This document shows positions 39,581 through 49,737 of a DNA stretch of 64,000 nt, one piece after another. This DNA is from Nostoc sp. PCC 7107. GTDB lineage: Bacteria; Cyanobacteriota; Cyanobacteriia; Cyanobacteriales; Nostocaceae. Each line of letters starts with the position of its first letter. Positions within the stretch are counted from its first letter, which is position 1. The stretch spans positions 1,041,001 through 1,105,000 of the forward strand of contig NC_019676.1 in NCBI RefSeq assembly GCF_000316625.1, read 5' to 3'. The position numbers and the translations under genes are program-made. The notes below the pieces were generated by a model. That model was not told the origin of the DNA, did not search any database, and saw only the letters and a list, made by a program, of their open reading frames with translations.

Positions 39581-40237
39581 ATGTATTATCAAATCTGGAA
39601 TTTTTTCTTGAGAGATGATAAGTATTTCTATTGGAAAGAAAAAGTCAATGGCACCCAACATTTTGACCATGATATGTGGCAAAAGATTATTGATTTTTTA
39701 TTACTAGTAGAGCAGAATTTTTCCCTCAAAGCTCAATTAGGAGAAACTGACAGTATTGAACCATTTATTAATTTGGCCAAAGAAAATGGTTACAACTTAA
39801 CACCAGAGGCGCTGGCATGGTTTGTTGTCACCAGAAAGCAGATTTGGGATCTGTTTGATATGGCACAAAAAAACCCATCTTTGAAGAACAAATTACTTGC
39901 CTCCAAAAACCCCCAACAGTTTATTAAAATAGCTCAAAATAATGGCTATCAATTTTCAGTAGAAGAATTATCTTGGCTATTAATTGAAATTAAATGTTCG
40001 CCAGAATTAGTTTCCATAAATAATAGTGTAGGAGAAATACTCACAGTATCAAATTACGGTAAAATCGAAATAGGATACTGGATTTGGTTAGCAGAGTATT
40101 GGGGAATTGTGCCACCATTTTGTCATATAAATAAGTCAGAAAATCTGCTTAAACAAAATACGCGTAATCCATTTTTGCTTGACCAGTGCTTTTTACCCAA
40201 GAGCTACTTTAATCAGCGATTGATCAGTGTGATTTAA
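39581..40237 (+). CDS. Tandem Nif11-like domain protein
   Basis: 218 residues. Two Nif11-like units are visible: about 30-90 (MWQKIIDFLLLVEQNFSLKAQLGETDSIEPFINLAKENGYNLT, split here for length) and about 92-140 (DLFDMAQKNPSLKNKLLASK, PQQFIKIAQNNGYQFSVEEL). Nif11 domains normally occur once, as the leader of nitrile-hydratase-like peptides. Here there is no GG cleavage site or cysteine-rich core, and no peptide-modifying enzyme nearby. The C-terminal 75 residues are unique. Function unknown. Confidence 0.72.
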   Translation: MYYQIWNFFLRDDKYFYWKEKVNGTQHFDHDMWQKIIDFLLLVEQNFSLKAQLGETDSIEPFINLAKENGYNLTPEALAWFVVTRKQIWDLFDMAQKNPSLKNKLLASKNPQQFIKIAQNNGYQFSVEELSWLLIEIKCSPELVSINNSVGEILTVSNYGKIEIGYWIWLAEYWGIVPPFCHINKSENLLKQNTRNPFLLDQCFLPKSYFNQRLISVI

Positions 40238-40367
40238 TTTAATTCGTAATTAAAAAATGCTGTTACCTATTTTATTAAAAGTAAAGCATCCTGAAAATGA
40301 AAGTTTTTACTTCATAATTAGGATGCTTAACTGTAGATATCAACTGATCAAAAAACTTGAGGACAAA

Positions 40368-41954
40368 TCAACTAAGGGAAGCTTTCAATCTACCAGGTTC
40401 ACCAAGATTTCCTTGTAACACTACACCGCGCTGGTTTACGTTTAAGTGACGCAGAATCTTGTAAATTGCTTCCACTTCTTCAGCCGCACCAGCTTTCTTA
40501 GCAATTTCGGCCAAAGAAAGAGGTGTTTTTTCAGCTTGCAAAACAGCAACTACTTTAGTTTGCAGATCAAGGATAGCAGCAGCGGCTTTTTTACCTGCTT
40601 CTACTCCTGGTTGGTGGTAGGCGTTAACGTTAACTAAGTTGCCATAGAAACCAACTGCACGGTCATACAAAGCAATTAAAGCCCCGACTGTGCGAGCATT
40701 AACTTGAGGGATAGTTATAGTAATTGAATCGCGCTGATTTTCATAAAGAGCTTTCCGAGTTCCTTGAAGAAAACCGGAGAGATAATCACCAGATGTAACT
40801 CCAGGATCTATTTCTGGAGATTGGCCATGACGATCTTCCAAAACTTCGATTAAAGTAGCAAAGAAATTTGGTACACCATCACGCAACTGTTGAACATAAG
40901 CGTGTTGGTCTGTTGAACCTTTGTTACCATAAACGGCAATACCTTGATGAACAATATTACCGTCTAAATCTTGTTCCTTACCCAAGGACTCCATTACCAG
41001 CTGCTGCAAATAGCGGCTGAAGAGTGCCAAGCTGTCCTTGTAAGGTAGGACAACCATATCTTTTTTGCCTTTACCGTCGCCAGCATAGTACCAGGACAAA
41101 GCCAACAAAGCAGCTGGGTTGTTTTTGATATCGGGGATGCGGGTTGCATCATCCATCTCTTTTGCACCATCTAGCATGGCACGTATATCAATGCCTTGTA
41201 ATGCTGCTGGTACTAAACCCACTGTCGACATTTCTGAGGTGCGTCCTCCAACCCAGTCATACATGGGGAATGTGGCTAACCAACCTTCAGACTGGGCAAT
41301 TTTATCTAAATTACTACCATGGCTGGTAATGGCTACAGCATATTGAGCAAAATCGAGATTATGTCCAGCGTAGGCTTTTTTTACTTCAATCATGCCGTTG
41401 CGGGGTTCTGGTGTACCTCCAGATTTGGAGATTACCAAAACTAACGTGCTGGCGAGGCTGTTGCGTAATTGGTTAAGGATGCGGTCAATACCTGCGGGAT
41501 CGGTATTGTCAATAAAGTGAATCTTGAGCGGAGGAAAATCGGAAGCGAGGGCTTCAGAAACAAATTCGGGGCCAAGGGCAGAACCACCAATACCAATGGA
41601 GATGATATCAGTAAAGCGATTGGCTCGCGGAGGATGTATTGCACCTGTTTGGACTTTTTCGGCAAAGGCTTCAATTTGTTCCAGGGTTTGGACAATTTCT
41701 TGTGTCAGTTCGGGAGTGGGTGCTAAATCAGGGTTTCGCAGCCAGTAATGTCCAACCATGCGGTTCTCGTCGGGATTGGCGATCGCACCTTTCTCTAATT
41801 CCGCCATATCCCTAAAAGCCTTGTCAAACTTCGGACGCAATGATTCCACGAAGGCATCATCAAAGCGCATCCGACTTACATCTAAATACAGTCCTAATCC
41901 CTCGTGGAAATATAACCAATCTTGGTATCTTTGCCAAAGTGCTATTGCATCCAT
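40368..41954 (-). CDS. pgi: Glucose-6-phosphate isomerase
   Basis: 528 residues. Visible signature stretches: [17 protein letters not shown] (phosphate binding), [29 protein letters not shown] and [15 protein letters not shown]. It interconverts glucose-6-phosphate and fructose-6-phosphate in glycolysis and the oxidative pentose phosphate route. The cyanobacterial form is normal in length, with a C-terminal helical extension. Confidence 0.96.
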   Translation of the reverse strand: MDAIALWQRYQDWLYFHEGLGLYLDVSRMRFDDAFVESLRPKFDKAFRDMAELEKGAIANPDENRMVGHYWLRNPDLAPTPELTQEIVQTLEQIEAFAEKVQTGAIHPPRANRFTDIISIGIGGSALGPEFVSEALASDFPPLKIHFIDNTDPAGIDRILNQLRNSLASTLVLVISKSGGTPEPRNGMIEVKKAYAGHNLDFAQYAVAITSHGSNLDKIAQSEGWLATFPMYDWVGGRTSEMSTVGLVPAALQGIDIRAMLDGAKEMDDATRIPDIKNNPAALLALSWYYAGDGKGKKDMVVLPYKDSLALFSRYLQQLVMESLGKEQDLDGNIVHQGIAVYGNKGSTDQHAYVQQLRDGVPNFFATLIEVLEDRHGQSPEIDPGVTSGDYLSGFLQGTRKALYENQRDSITITIPQVNARTVGALIALYDRAVGFYGNLVNVNAYHQPGVEAGKKAAAAILDLQTKVVAVLQAEKTPLSLAEIAKKAGAAEEVEAIYKILRHLNVNQRGVVLQGNLGEPGRLKASLS

Positions 41955-42059
41955 AGGGAAATCTCAAGTAAGTTGTTTTTCCATGACAAGTTTAATGTAA
42001 GGTCAGGTGCATCCCTGCCTAGCCTTATACAGTTTTAAGTGTTGGGCTAATTTGCCATC

Positions 42060-42317
42060 TTAAACATCTGGCATAGGTACGACTCGCAGAAACTTGACAA
42101 TTTCCCCTCTAATCTCAATTCCAATTAAATAATCATCTAGGGTAAAGCGATGAAAAATCCCCTCCCCGTCTAGCTGTCGCAGTTCGGGAAGACAATGCAG
42201 CTGCCACTTTTCCCCAAACTCAAAAAACACAAAATCATATACCCGCTGATAAGCAGCCGGTTCTAAACTCTTCAGATCCATTAAAAATGACCTGGCATAG
42301 CGCATTTCCACACTCAC
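42060..42317 (-). CDS. RelE/ParE-like toxin candidate
   Basis: 85 residues with the RelE-like pattern: RSFLMDLKSLEP.AYQRVYDFVF near the start, then FHRFTLDDYLIGIEIRGEIVKFLRVVPMPDV, typical of the beta-sheet core and final catalytic strand. RelE proteins cleave mRNA on ribosomes. A small gene just upstream on the same strand could be the antitoxin. Catalytic residues cannot be assigned with certainty from sequence alone. Confidence 0.65.
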   Translation of the reverse strand: MSVEMRYARSFLMDLKSLEPAAYQRVYDFVFFEFGEKWQLHCLPELRQLDGEGIFHRFTLDDYLIGIEIRGEIVKFLRVVPMPDV

Positions 42318-42329
42318 TAGGCATCACCT

Positions 42330-42373
42330 CTATTAGGGGTATAAGGGAATAGGGGTGTAGGGGTATAAGGGAA
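42330..42373. repeat. AGGGGTATAAGGGAAT repeat in the toxin-antitoxin spacer
   Basis: Repeated units AGGGGTATAAGGGAATAGG lie between the two small genes, lengthening the spacer to 118 bp. This is longer than usual for a toxin-antitoxin pair. Confidence 0.6.
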
Positions 42374-42435
42374 TCAGATGTCAGCTAGAGATTAGTCCCT
42401 AGCCTCTAGCCTCCAACCCCTTTTTCACCGCTGCA

Positions 42436-42633
42436 TCAGTAAAACATTAAAATTTGTATCGCTTCTTCCTGAGTCAAGATATCCCACGGTTGTTGTGATT
42501 GCTTTACTTTTTGTATGGCTTTAAGCATATAAAAGTCACAATGTAAAGCGTGAACATCCTCCCAAACGCTTTGGAGTTCTTCATCACCTAACTGCTCAAT
42601 TAAATGATGGATTCTTATACGCAGCAAGTTCAT
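42436..42633 (-). CDS. Possible antitoxin partner
   Basis: 65 residues: MNLLRIRIHHLIEQLGDEELQSVWEDVHALHCDFYMLKAIQKVKQ... with a helical N-terminus and a WDILTQEEAIQIL tail. The size and position just upstream of the RelE-like gene fit an antitoxin. The HHLIEQLGDEEL stretch recalls cyanobacterial antitoxins that start with such helices. No DNA-binding motif is sure. Confidence 0.5.
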   Translation of the reverse strand: MNLLRIRIHHLIEQLGDEELQSVWEDVHALHCDFYMLKAIQKVKQSQQPWDILTQEEAIQILMFY

Positions 42634-42719
42634 ATATCAATAAACTATGTTCCAAAAGTCAAGGCTATTGTTCCCAAAAATTGGCAATGGTGAACGGTAA
42701 GATGTACTATCTTGAGACA

Positions 42720-42860
42720 GTAATCGGTAGGCAGTGATCAGTAATCAGCGGAAAAGTGTTTACCTTTCCCTGCCTACTGTTGAGCGTTTACTGATTACTG
42801 CTAACGCTGAAGCTAACGCCAGTCGCTCATGGGGGAAACCCCCAAGACCGCGCAGGCTCA
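42720..42860. repeat. Repeat-rich region upstream of the amino-acid transporter
   Basis: GTAATCGGTAGGCAGTGATC and CTGATTACTG units, plus a GC-rich repeat containing GGGGGAAACCCCC and AAGACCGCGC. These resemble dispersed Nostoc repeats. It lies directly in front of the permease gene, so the natural leader may have been altered. Confidence 0.5.
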
Positions 42861-42879
42861 CTGATAACTGTTAACTGTT

Positions 42880-44013
42880 ATGGTTGATTATTTAATTTTT
42901 CTGGCAATTTCTACGGCGATTTTTGCTCTGTTTGGTCTAGGACTGAATTTACAGTGGGGCTTTACGGGGTTGATTAATTTTGGTCATATTGCTTTTATGA
43001 CCTTGGGAGCATATACAACAGTATTGTTAAGTTTAAAAGGTGTTCCTTTACTGATATCAGCAGTTATTGGGGCAGTGGTAGCGGCTCTGTTGGGCTTGTT
43101 AATTGGTTTTGCGACTCTGCGTTTGCGAGAAGATTATCTGGCGATCGTTACTATTGGTACAGGTGAACTGATTCGCTTGGTGGTGAATAACCAAGAATTA
43201 CCCGTAGGTGATACCTGGGTATCTGGGGCGTTTGGGGTGCAAAGTTATACTATCCCCTTCTCTACAGAAGCAAATTTGATCACTCGCCTAGTCATGATTG
43301 CTTTACTGACGTTGTTGGCGGTTGTGACTTTTTTCGTATTGTGGCGATGGATTCGCACAGCCCAAAGATTTTTAGTGGCGGATACTGCTAAAAAAACTAG
43401 CAGTAAGCAAGAACTCGCCTCACGTTTAGGGGTGGGTATTGTTTTGGGTTTGTTGACAGGAGCAATTTATATTTCTGGTGTGATTGGATTGTATAATAAC
43501 AACCCCAAAGCTGGTTTTATGTTGTTGTCGCTGTTGGTGTTGGCGTTTGTTTTTTGGCGGTTAGAAATATTAGTGCGATCGCCTTGGGGTCGAGTCTTAA
43601 AAGCTATCCGCGAAGATGAAGAAATCCCCAAAGCTTTAGGTAAAAATGTTTTTTGGTACAAAATCCAATCTCTGATGTTGGGAGGTGCGATCGCAGGTGT
43701 GGCTGGTGCTTTTTTTGCTTGGCAATTAAGTGCAATTTATCCTGATAACTTCCAACCGCAGCTAACCTTTGACGCTTGGATTATGGTAATTTTAGGCGGT
43801 TCTGGTAATAATATCGGCACCATCTTAGGTGCTGTTATTTACTTTGCTTACGATGCCATTACTAGAGAAGTTTTACCCAGAATTATTCCTTTAGATGAAG
43901 CGCGTCTGGGTGCATTTCGGATTATGGTAATTGGTTTAATTTTAATGGTGCTAATGATTTGGCGACCTCAAGGTATCTTAGGGAAAAAGGAGGAACTCAC
44001 CCTTGGTAAATAA
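42880..44013 (+). CDS. Branched-chain/neutral amino acid ABC transporter permease (LivM/NatC type)
   Basis: 377 residues with about ten hydrophobic spans. The signature LNLQWGFTGLINFGHIAFMTLGAY and the C-terminal GGSGNNIGTILGA belong to LivM/UrtC-like permeases. The pairing with a LivG-like ATPase and no receptor locally is similar to the N-I (Nat) neutral amino acid system of Anabaena, whose genes are scattered. The Nat assignment is inference from family and context; urea (Urt) is the alternative. Confidence 0.85.
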   Translation: MVDYLIFLAISTAIFALFGLGLNLQWGFTGLINFGHIAFMTLGAYTTVLLSLKGVPLLISAVIGAVVAALLGLLIGFATLRLREDYLAIVTIGTGELIRLVVNNQELPVGDTWVSGAFGVQSYTIPFSTEANLITRLVMIALLTLLAVVTFFVLWRWIRTAQRFLVADTAKKTSSKQELASRLGVGIVLGLLTGAIYISGVIGLYNNNPKAGFMLLSLLVLAFVFWRLEILVRSPWGRVLKAIREDEEIPKALGKNVFWYKIQSLMLGGAIAGVAGAFFAWQLSAIYPDNFQPQLTFDAWIMVILGGSGNNIGTILGAVIYFAYDAITREVLPRIIPLDEARLGAFRIMVIGLILMVLMIWRPQGILGKKEELTLGK

Positions 44014-44785
44014 CCAATCACCGCCACTTCCTCTGTTAGCCGCCTCTGGACTTTGCAAAAGCTTTGGCGGGATCAAAGCAGTCAATGAGGCGAAAATCGA
44101 AGTTCTTAAAGGTAGCATCACGGGGTTGATTGGCCCCAATGGTGCTGGTAAAACTACTTTATTTAACTTACTCTCGAACTTTATCCGTCCAGATAAGGGG
44201 CGAGTGATTTTTGATGGCGAACAAATTCAGCAGTTGCAACCATATCAAATTGCCCAACAGGGACTAGTCCGCACTTTTCAGGTAGCGCGGACTCTCTCGC
44301 GGTTGTCGGTGTTGGAAAATATGTTATTGGCGGCGCAAAAGCAAACAGGCGAAAGTTTTTGGCAAGTGCAACTACAACCCCATATAGTTGCTAAAGAAGA
44401 AAAGCAATTGCAAGAACGAGCAATGTTTTTGTTAGAGTCTGTGGGGCTGGCACAGAAAGCTCAAGATTATGCTGGATGTTTGTCTGGTGGACAACGCAAG
44501 CTGCTAGAAATGGGTAGGGCGTTGATGACTAACCCTAAGTTAATTTTGCTGGATGAACCAGCCGCCGGGGTGAATCCGAGGTTAATTGATGATATATGCG
44601 ATCGCATTGTCACCTGGAACCGCCAAGAGGGTCTGACATTTTTAATTATTGAACACAATATGGATGTGATTATGTCCTTGTGCGATCGGGTTTGGGTACT
44701 GGCTGAAGGCAAGAATTTAGCTGATGGTACTCCCAAGGAAATTCAAACTAATTCCCAAGTTTTAGAAGCCTATTTAGGAAAATAA
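44003..44785 (+). CDS. Amino acid ABC transporter ATP-binding protein (LivG/NatA type)
   Basis: 260 residues with GPNGAGKTT (Walker A), LSGGQRKLLEMGRALM (signature) and LLDEPAAGVNP (Walker B). It uses a TTG start at 44003, overlapping the permease by 11 bp; AAGGAGGAA lies 10 bases upstream and the next ATG would remove conserved N-terminal residues. It energises the LivM-like permease encoded just before it. Confidence 0.87.
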   Translation: MVNNQSPPLPLLAASGLCKSFGGIKAVNEAKIEVLKGSITGLIGPNGAGKTTLFNLLSNFIRPDKGRVIFDGEQIQQLQPYQIAQQGLVRTFQVARTLSRLSVLENMLLAAQKQTGESFWQVQLQPHIVAKEEKQLQERAMFLLESVGLAQKAQDYAGCLSGGQRKLLEMGRALMTNPKLILLDEPAAGVNPRLIDDICDRIVTWNRQEGLTFLIIEHNMDVIMSLCDRVWVLAEGKNLADGTPKEIQTNSQVLEAYLGK

Positions 44786-45267
44786 TTTTCTATCCAATCC
44801 ACTCAGAAGTCAGAACTTAGAATAGAATTCTGGTGGCTGACTGTTGAATTTTTAATTTTTTATTTACAGCGGTAGTCAGATATGTTAGGACAATTTGAAA
44901 GCTGGAAAGTCAGGAATAATATAAATATAAATTTGTGCCAACACACAAAGTTTTGTCAGAAAACTATATTTTAAGCAAATACAGACAATCATCTGTGTCT
45001 TCAGGCTTTAGAAGAATTTGAAGTGGCGATCGCCAACAGATGAAACTTTTAGTACAAACATTTTCTCTTGATAAGTAGAACGGTGCAAATAAACAGAAGT
45101 ATGTAACGAAAAGTAAAGTTATCTAAAACTTTCTTCCCTCCTGCCTCCTGCCTTGTCATAACGACAATTTTTAACATCGACCTACTTACTGGGTGTGAGG
45201 GTGTAAGGGTGGTAGATTTTTTCATCAAGCAATGTTTCTTTCACCCTTTTCACCCCTAAACCCTTTT
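44786..45267. other. 482-bp intergenic region
   Basis: Convergent between the transporter ATPase and hemA. It contains a CCTCCTGCCTCCTGCC repeat near 45138 and GGGTGTGAGGGTGTAAGGGT near 45190. No ORF recognised; no clear hairpin terminator. Confidence 0.45.
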
Positions 45268-46554
45268 CTAACTAAACTGCTCTTCAATATCTAGGTTAAA
45301 CAACATTTGTAGCGTTTGCATACAACGTCGTCTCGCCTCGACATCCTGTTGCGCTCGTAATTGCACCATCGGATCGTGTAAAATTTTGTTAACGATTCCT
45401 CTTGTTAAAGCTTCGATCACTTCTTGATGTTTGTCTCCAAATTCAGAACCCAAACGCGACAAAGCTTTTTCCAATTCTTGTTCGCGGATGGTTTCGATTT
45501 TATTTCGCAGACAACTGATAGTAGTTACAGTTTCTAAACTGCGCCACCAAATATCAAAAGCTTCAATTTCTTCTTCTAAAAGTTTTTCGGCTTCTTGAGC
45601 CATTTTGCGGCGGCTTTCATAGTTTTGTGCCACCACTGCTTTTAAATCATCGACATTAAACGCCTGGACATTCGCCAGTTCATTGACATCTGAGTGAACG
45701 TTACGCGGCACAGAGATATCAAATAACATTAGGGGACGGCCAGGTTCTAAAACTATTTCTAACTTAGTGCGGTCAAGTATTGGCTCTGTCGCCGATGTAC
45801 TAGTAAACACTAAATCACTTTCGGCAATTACAGTCATCATTTCTGCCAACAAATGAGTGCGGATTGGTTGGTCAGAAAACTGCTTGGCTAATTCCTGGGC
45901 GCGATCGCGGGAACGGTTCACAATACTAATTTGTCCCGCACCTTTAGAAATTAAATGTTGCACCAACAACCGCGACATTTTGCCAGCACCGAGAATTGCC
46001 ACACGACAAGCAGATAAATTAGCAGCTTTGATTTGTGCCAACTCCACAGCGGCGGAACTAATAGAAACAGCACCAGTGCCAATACTTGTTTCAGTACGTA
46101 CTCGCTTACCCGCTGTAATTGCTTGTTTAAATAATCGATTCAAAATTGTTTTTATACCACTGTATTGCTGCCCCAGTTTGTGAGTATTTTTCACCTGAGC
46201 CAGAATCTGACCTTCTCCGAGGACTAAGCTATCTAATCCTGCGGCTACCCGCATAATGTGCATTACAGCATCTTCATGCAGCAACACAAACAGGTGTTGT
46301 CTTAAAGAAGATATAGGGAACTTGCTGTGTTCTGAAAGAAACTGAGTAACTTCGCGGATACCTTGGTCAGTTTCGGTAGCAACAATGTAAATTTCCAGAC
46401 GGTTGCAAGTGCTGAGTATAGCTACTTCGTCAATATGGGGGTAACTAGTTAAATGAGCGATCGCACTTTCAGTTTGTGGTTCTGGAATACTCAGCTTTTC
46501 CCGAATTTCGACTGGGGCTGTTTTATGGCTTAATCCCACCACTGCAATATTCAT
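45268..46554 (-). CDS. hemA: Glutamyl-tRNA reductase
   Basis: 428 residues. Catalytic Cys50 lies in [11 protein letters not shown]; then [10 protein letters not shown], an NADPH Rossmann ([13 protein letters not shown]) and [11 protein letters not shown]. HemA commits glutamyl-tRNA to 5-aminolevulinate, the precursor of chlorophyll, heme and bilins. The C-terminal dimerisation domain is complete. glpX reads into it from upstream on the same strand, 137 bp away across a repeat-rich spacer. Confidence 0.96.
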   Translation of the reverse strand: MNIAVVGLSHKTAPVEIREKLSIPEPQTESAIAHLTSYPHIDEVAILSTCNRLEIYIVATETDQGIREVTQFLSEHSKFPISSLRQHLFVLLHEDAVMHIMRVAAGLDSLVLGEGQILAQVKNTHKLGQQYSGIKTILNRLFKQAITAGKRVRTETSIGTGAVSISSAAVELAQIKAANLSACRVAILGAGKMSRLLVQHLISKGAGQISIVNRSRDRAQELAKQFSDQPIRTHLLAEMMTVIAESDLVFTSTSATEPILDRTKLEIVLEPGRPLMLFDISVPRNVHSDVNELANVQAFNVDDLKAVVAQNYESRRKMAQEAEKLLEEEIEAFDIWWRSLETVTTISCLRNKIETIREQELEKALSRLGSEFGDKHQEVIEALTRGIVNKILHDPMVQLRAQQDVEARRRCMQTLQMLFNLDIEEQFS

Positions 46555-46605
46555 TTCTTATCAACAATTAATAATGGGTTATTAACAATTGGGGAGTGGA
46601 AGTAA

Positions 46606-46672
46606 AAAGTCAAAAGGCAAAAGTAAAAAACAAAAATATTTTTTACTTTTTACTTTTTACTTTTGACTTAAT
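46606..46672. repeat. Hairpin-forming heptanucleotide repeat (AAAAGTA)
   Basis: AAAGTCAAAAGGCAAAAGTAAAAA and a complementary arm of TTTTTACTTTTTAC units with TTTTGACTT form an imperfect 25-bp hairpin. The same type of hairpin is inside rnpB at 62975-63055. It lies between glpX and hemA. Confidence 0.65.
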
Positions 46673-46691
46673 GAATCTCTCTCCCGAATTT

Positions 46692-47729
46692 CTAGTGCAA
46701 TTGCAGAGTCTTAGGTTGTTCTACCATGTGGATTGTATCGACAAATCTAGCTGTCTTAGACTGGCTAGAAATAACCAAGCTTTGAGTTCTTGCACCACCG
46801 TGGAAGAAGCGGACACCTTGCATCAAGTTACCAGGGGTAATACCGCAAGCAGCGAATAGAACATTTTGACCAGAAGCAAGTTCGTGAGCATCATAGACCT
46901 TATCAGGGTCATTGATGTTCATAGATTGCAAACGCTCAATGTTAGCTTCTTTGCTTTCCCCAATTAGACCTGTTTTCACTACTGCTGGATCGTAGATCAA
47001 TTGGCCTTGGAAATGTCCGCCCATTGCCCGCATAGCTGCCGCAGAAATCACACCTTCAGGTGCAGCACCAATACCCATCAGTGCATGAATATTAGTTCCC
47101 GCAAAACCACAAGATATAGCTGCACCCACGTCACCATCAGAAATTAGTTGGACTCTGGCTCCCGCTTCGCGGATTTCTTTAATCAAATCGTTGTGGCGTT
47201 CGCGCTTCATTACAACTACTACAAGTTCATCAATTGAGCGCTCTAGACACTCTGAGAGAATCTTGAGGTTTTCGGTGGCTGACTTGTTGATGTCTACTTT
47301 GCCTTTAGCAGCTGGGGGTGCTGCTAGTTTCTTCATGTAGAAGTCAGGTGCAGCAAACAAGCCACCTTTCTCAGAAATTGCCAACACAGCCATTGAACCA
47401 GGCTGTCCGTATGCTACTAAGTTTGTACCTTCGCATGGGTCTACAGCAATATCAATTTCCACTAACTCATCAGGGTTACAAAAGTCTTTTGCATCTGGAC
47501 TAGTACAGATACCAACTTCTTCACCGATATACAGCATAGGAGCGTCATCACGTTCTCCTTCACCAATAACGATGCGACCACGCATATAGATTTTATTCAT
47601 GCGCTCCCGCATTGCTTCTACTGCTACTTGGTCAGCCGTGTTCTTTTCGCCTTTACCCATCCACTTCGCGGATGCGATCGCGGCTTTTTCTACTACCTCA
47701 ATAATTTCTAACCCAAGCGTATTTTCCAC
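46692..47729 (-). CDS. glpX: Class II fructose-1,6-/sedoheptulose-1,7-bisphosphatase
   Basis: 345 residues. Motifs: [53 protein letters not shown], and [21 protein letters not shown]. The metal-binding Asp/Glu residues of GlpX proteins are present. In cyanobacteria this is the dual F/SBPase of the Calvin cycle. Transcription is leftward towards hemA. Confidence 0.95.
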   Translation of the reverse strand: MENTLGLEIIEVVEKAAIASAKWMGKGEKNTADQVAVEAMRERMNKIYMRGRIVIGEGERDDAPMLYIGEEVGICTSPDAKDFCNPDELVEIDIAVDPCEGTNLVAYGQPGSMAVLAISEKGGLFAAPDFYMKKLAAPPAAKGKVDINKSATENLKILSECLERSIDELVVVVMKRERHNDLIKEIREAGARVQLISDGDVGAAISCGFAGTNIHALMGIGAAPEGVISAAAMRAMGGHFQGQLIYDPAVVKTGLIGESKEANIERLQSMNINDPDKVYDAHELASGQNVLFAACGITPGNLMQGVRFFHGGARTQSLVISSQSKTARFVDTIHMVEQPKTLQLH

Positions 47730-48170
47730 AGACTCACCCTCTCAACTGCTCTCTATTGCGTTATTTCATCTGGCCATTTCAGTTTTCAAGTCTACCAAAG
47801 TGCCGATACCTATGGAAAATAGTATTTACTCACACAATTGTTAATTTTTACTGCTGATTGATGTCAATCAATACCAGTAAGTCAAGATAATAGTTCTTAT
47901 GTACTATTAAGTATTTAGATGTTACTGAGAAGATAAAATCTCTAAAATTATTGCTGCAAAAGACTTTAATAAAAAATTAACACGTCTCAGATGATTCATA
48001 AATTAGCCTCTCAGTAAAAGAAATACATTTTTTTGTGTGTATGTCTAAGTAGATATAGTCAAGAAAAATGCGTATAAGTTTACGAAAAAAATCAGCTAAA
48101 TCTAAAATAGAAGCTTCAGGGCAATATCATAATTTCATCTTCCATCTTTCATACTTCACACTTCAGATTT
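47730..48170. other. 441-bp intergenic region between glpX and glutaredoxin
   Basis: Divergent start region; must contain promoters for both genes. AT-rich, with a CATCTTCCATCTTTCATACTTC-like repeat just before the glutaredoxin ATG. No ORF or RNA recognised. Confidence 0.45.
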
Positions 48171-48482
48171 ATGTTGGACTTCCTCAATCCCCTACTTGGT
48201 CGTTATCCAGAAAAGATTAAAGCTAAAGTCGAAATTTATACCTGGCAAACCTGCTCTTACTGTATTCGTGCCAAAATGTTGCTGCGGTGGAAAGGCGTAA
48301 ACTTCACTGAATACAAAATCGATGGTGACGAAGCCGCTAGAGCCAAAATGGCAGAAAGAGCTAATGGTCGTCGAACAGTACCGCAGATTTTTATTAATAA
48401 TCAACACGTTGGTGGTTGTGATGACATTTATCAGCTAGACACCAAAGGTCAACTCGATTCTCTGTTGACTCAAGCAATATAG
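48171..48482 (+). CDS. grxC: Glutaredoxin 3-like
   Basis: 103 residues with active site C28-S-Y-C31 in YTWQTCSYCIRAK, cis-Pro motif RRTVPQIFI, and GGCDDIYQLD (glutathione binding). It reduces disulfides using glutathione. The 15-residue N-terminal extension includes a basic patch typical of cyanobacterial forms. It ends before a strong terminator shared with petA. Confidence 0.95.
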   Translation: MLDFLNPLLGRYPEKIKAKVEIYTWQTCSYCIRAKMLLRWKGVNFTEYKIDGDEAARAKMAERANGRRTVPQIFINNQHVGGCDDIYQLDTKGQLDSLLTQAI

Positions 48483-48553
48483 ATAATTTCCTTATTCTTG
48501 GACGCAAACGAATTAGCACTCTTCAATTACTCAAAATAAAAATTTGAGAACTA

Positions 48554-48585
48554 AAAAAGACAGGCAATATGCCTGTCTTTTTAAA
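48554..48585. terminator. Bidirectional terminator between grxC and petA
   Basis: AAAAAGACAGGCA / TGCCTGTCTTTTT: a perfect 13-bp stem with a 3-base loop, A-run on one side and T-run on the other. Confidence 0.88.
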
Positions 48586-48605
48586 AAAGGATTTATCAGA
48601 GGATT

Positions 48606-49607
48606 TTAGAAATTCATTTCAGCAGCTTGAACTTTTTCAACCTGTTTCTTTTTGAGAACTAACATTACTTGAGCCAACATTACCAGAGAGACAAAGGCAA
48701 TTAACCAACCAACTCTGCTGGAATCTTGTAACACAATTTCTGTATCTTTTTGACCGAAGCCACCAACGTTGGGGTTACTTGTCAAAGCATCACCAGATTT
48801 TATGGCTTGTCCTTCAGAAACAATCAGTTCTGGGCCAAGAGGAATTGTATCTGTTACCACATCACCAGATTTGGTTGTGATGTTCACTAAATATTTAACA
48901 TTACCGTCACCATCTTCTTCTTTAGCAATTTTGCTAATGGTGCCAGTAACAGAAGCGTTGTAAGCTGTGTTGTTACTCTTTTCGCCAGTAGGATAAACTT
49001 GTCCCCGTCCTCGGTTTCCGCCTACGTGAACTGAATACTTACCGAAGTGGATGTTTTTGTCAGTTCCTGGGTTAGGAGAAAGAACTGGGAAGACAATTTC
49101 TTGATATTGTTCGCCAGGTAAGGGGCCAACAATTACAACATTGTCTGAACCTTCTTTGTAGGTTTGGAAGTAGGTGTCGCCAACTTCTTCCTTCAGTTCT
49201 TCGGGAATGCGGTCTTCAGGAGCTAGTTTAAAGCCTTCGGGTAGCATTAATACTGCACCGACGTTTAAGCCAACTTTAGAACCATCTGCACCAACTTGCT
49301 GCACGCTGGTATCGTAGGGAATTTTGACTACAGCTTTAAATACTGTGTCAGGCAGCACTGATTGAGGTACTTCTACTTCTGTTGGCTTGGCGGCTAGGTG
49401 ACAGTTAGCACAAACGATTCTACCTGTCGGTTCGCGGGGAGTTTCTGGATAGGTTTGCTGCGCCCAAAAAGGATAGGCAGCAGCACTTTGAGGCAGAGCA
49501 ATATCGCTAGTAAAGAAGAATGTTACTGTAGCGATCGCGATCAGCAATGTTCTAGTAATTGCTCTAGCACTGCGAGTTAACCTCGCTGTTGTAAAGGAAT
49601 TTCTCAT
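48606..49607 (-). CDS. petA: Cytochrome f
   Basis: 333 residues. A long signal peptide ends AAA, giving mature N-terminal Tyr (YPFWAQQ). The heme motif C66-A-N-C69-H70, the large lumenal domain and a C-terminal membrane anchor ([26 protein letters not shown]) complete the protein. It belongs to the cytochrome b6f complex and pairs with petC just upstream as a petC-petA operon. Confidence 0.98.
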   Translation of the reverse strand: MRNSFTTARLTRSARAITRTLLIAIATVTFFFTSDIALPQSAAAYPFWAQQTYPETPREPTGRIVCANCHLAAKPTEVEVPQSVLPDTVFKAVVKIPYDTSVQQVGADGSKVGLNVGAVLMLPEGFKLAPEDRIPEELKEEVGDTYFQTYKEGSDNVVIVGPLPGEQYQEIVFPVLSPNPGTDKNIHFGKYSVHVGGNRGRGQVYPTGEKSNNTAYNASVTGTISKIAKEEDGDGNVKYLVNITTKSGDVVTDTIPLGPELIVSEGQAIKSGDALTSNPNVGGFGQKDTEIVLQDSSRVGWLIAFVSLVMLAQVMLVLKKKQVEKVQAAEMNF

Positions 49608-49644
49608 CTCTATAAGGACAACGATTCTTGGATGAAGTAGTCAA

Positions 49645-49695
49645 GGGTCAAGGGTCAAGAGTCAAGGGTCAAGGGTCAAGGGTCAAGGGTCAATG
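49645..49695. repeat. GGGTCAA tandem heptamer repeat in the petC-petA spacer
   Basis: About seven units of AGGGTCA in a row with an adjacent pair GACTTTTGACTATGGACTTTTGACT. It sits in the 130-bp spacer within the operon and could affect coupling of petC and petA expression. Confidence 0.75.
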
Positions 49696-49737
49696 GTTTA
49701 CACTATGGACTTTTGACTATGGACTTTTGACTAAAAA

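Noticed and set aside
42880-44785. Urea (Urt) transporter assignment
   Set aside because: The LivM/LivG pair lacks neighbouring urt genes; amino-acid (Nat) function is more likely but unproven.
49645-49695. Possible CRISPR-like array
   Set aside because: Units are 7 bp without spacers; tandem heptamer repeats of this kind are widespread in the window.
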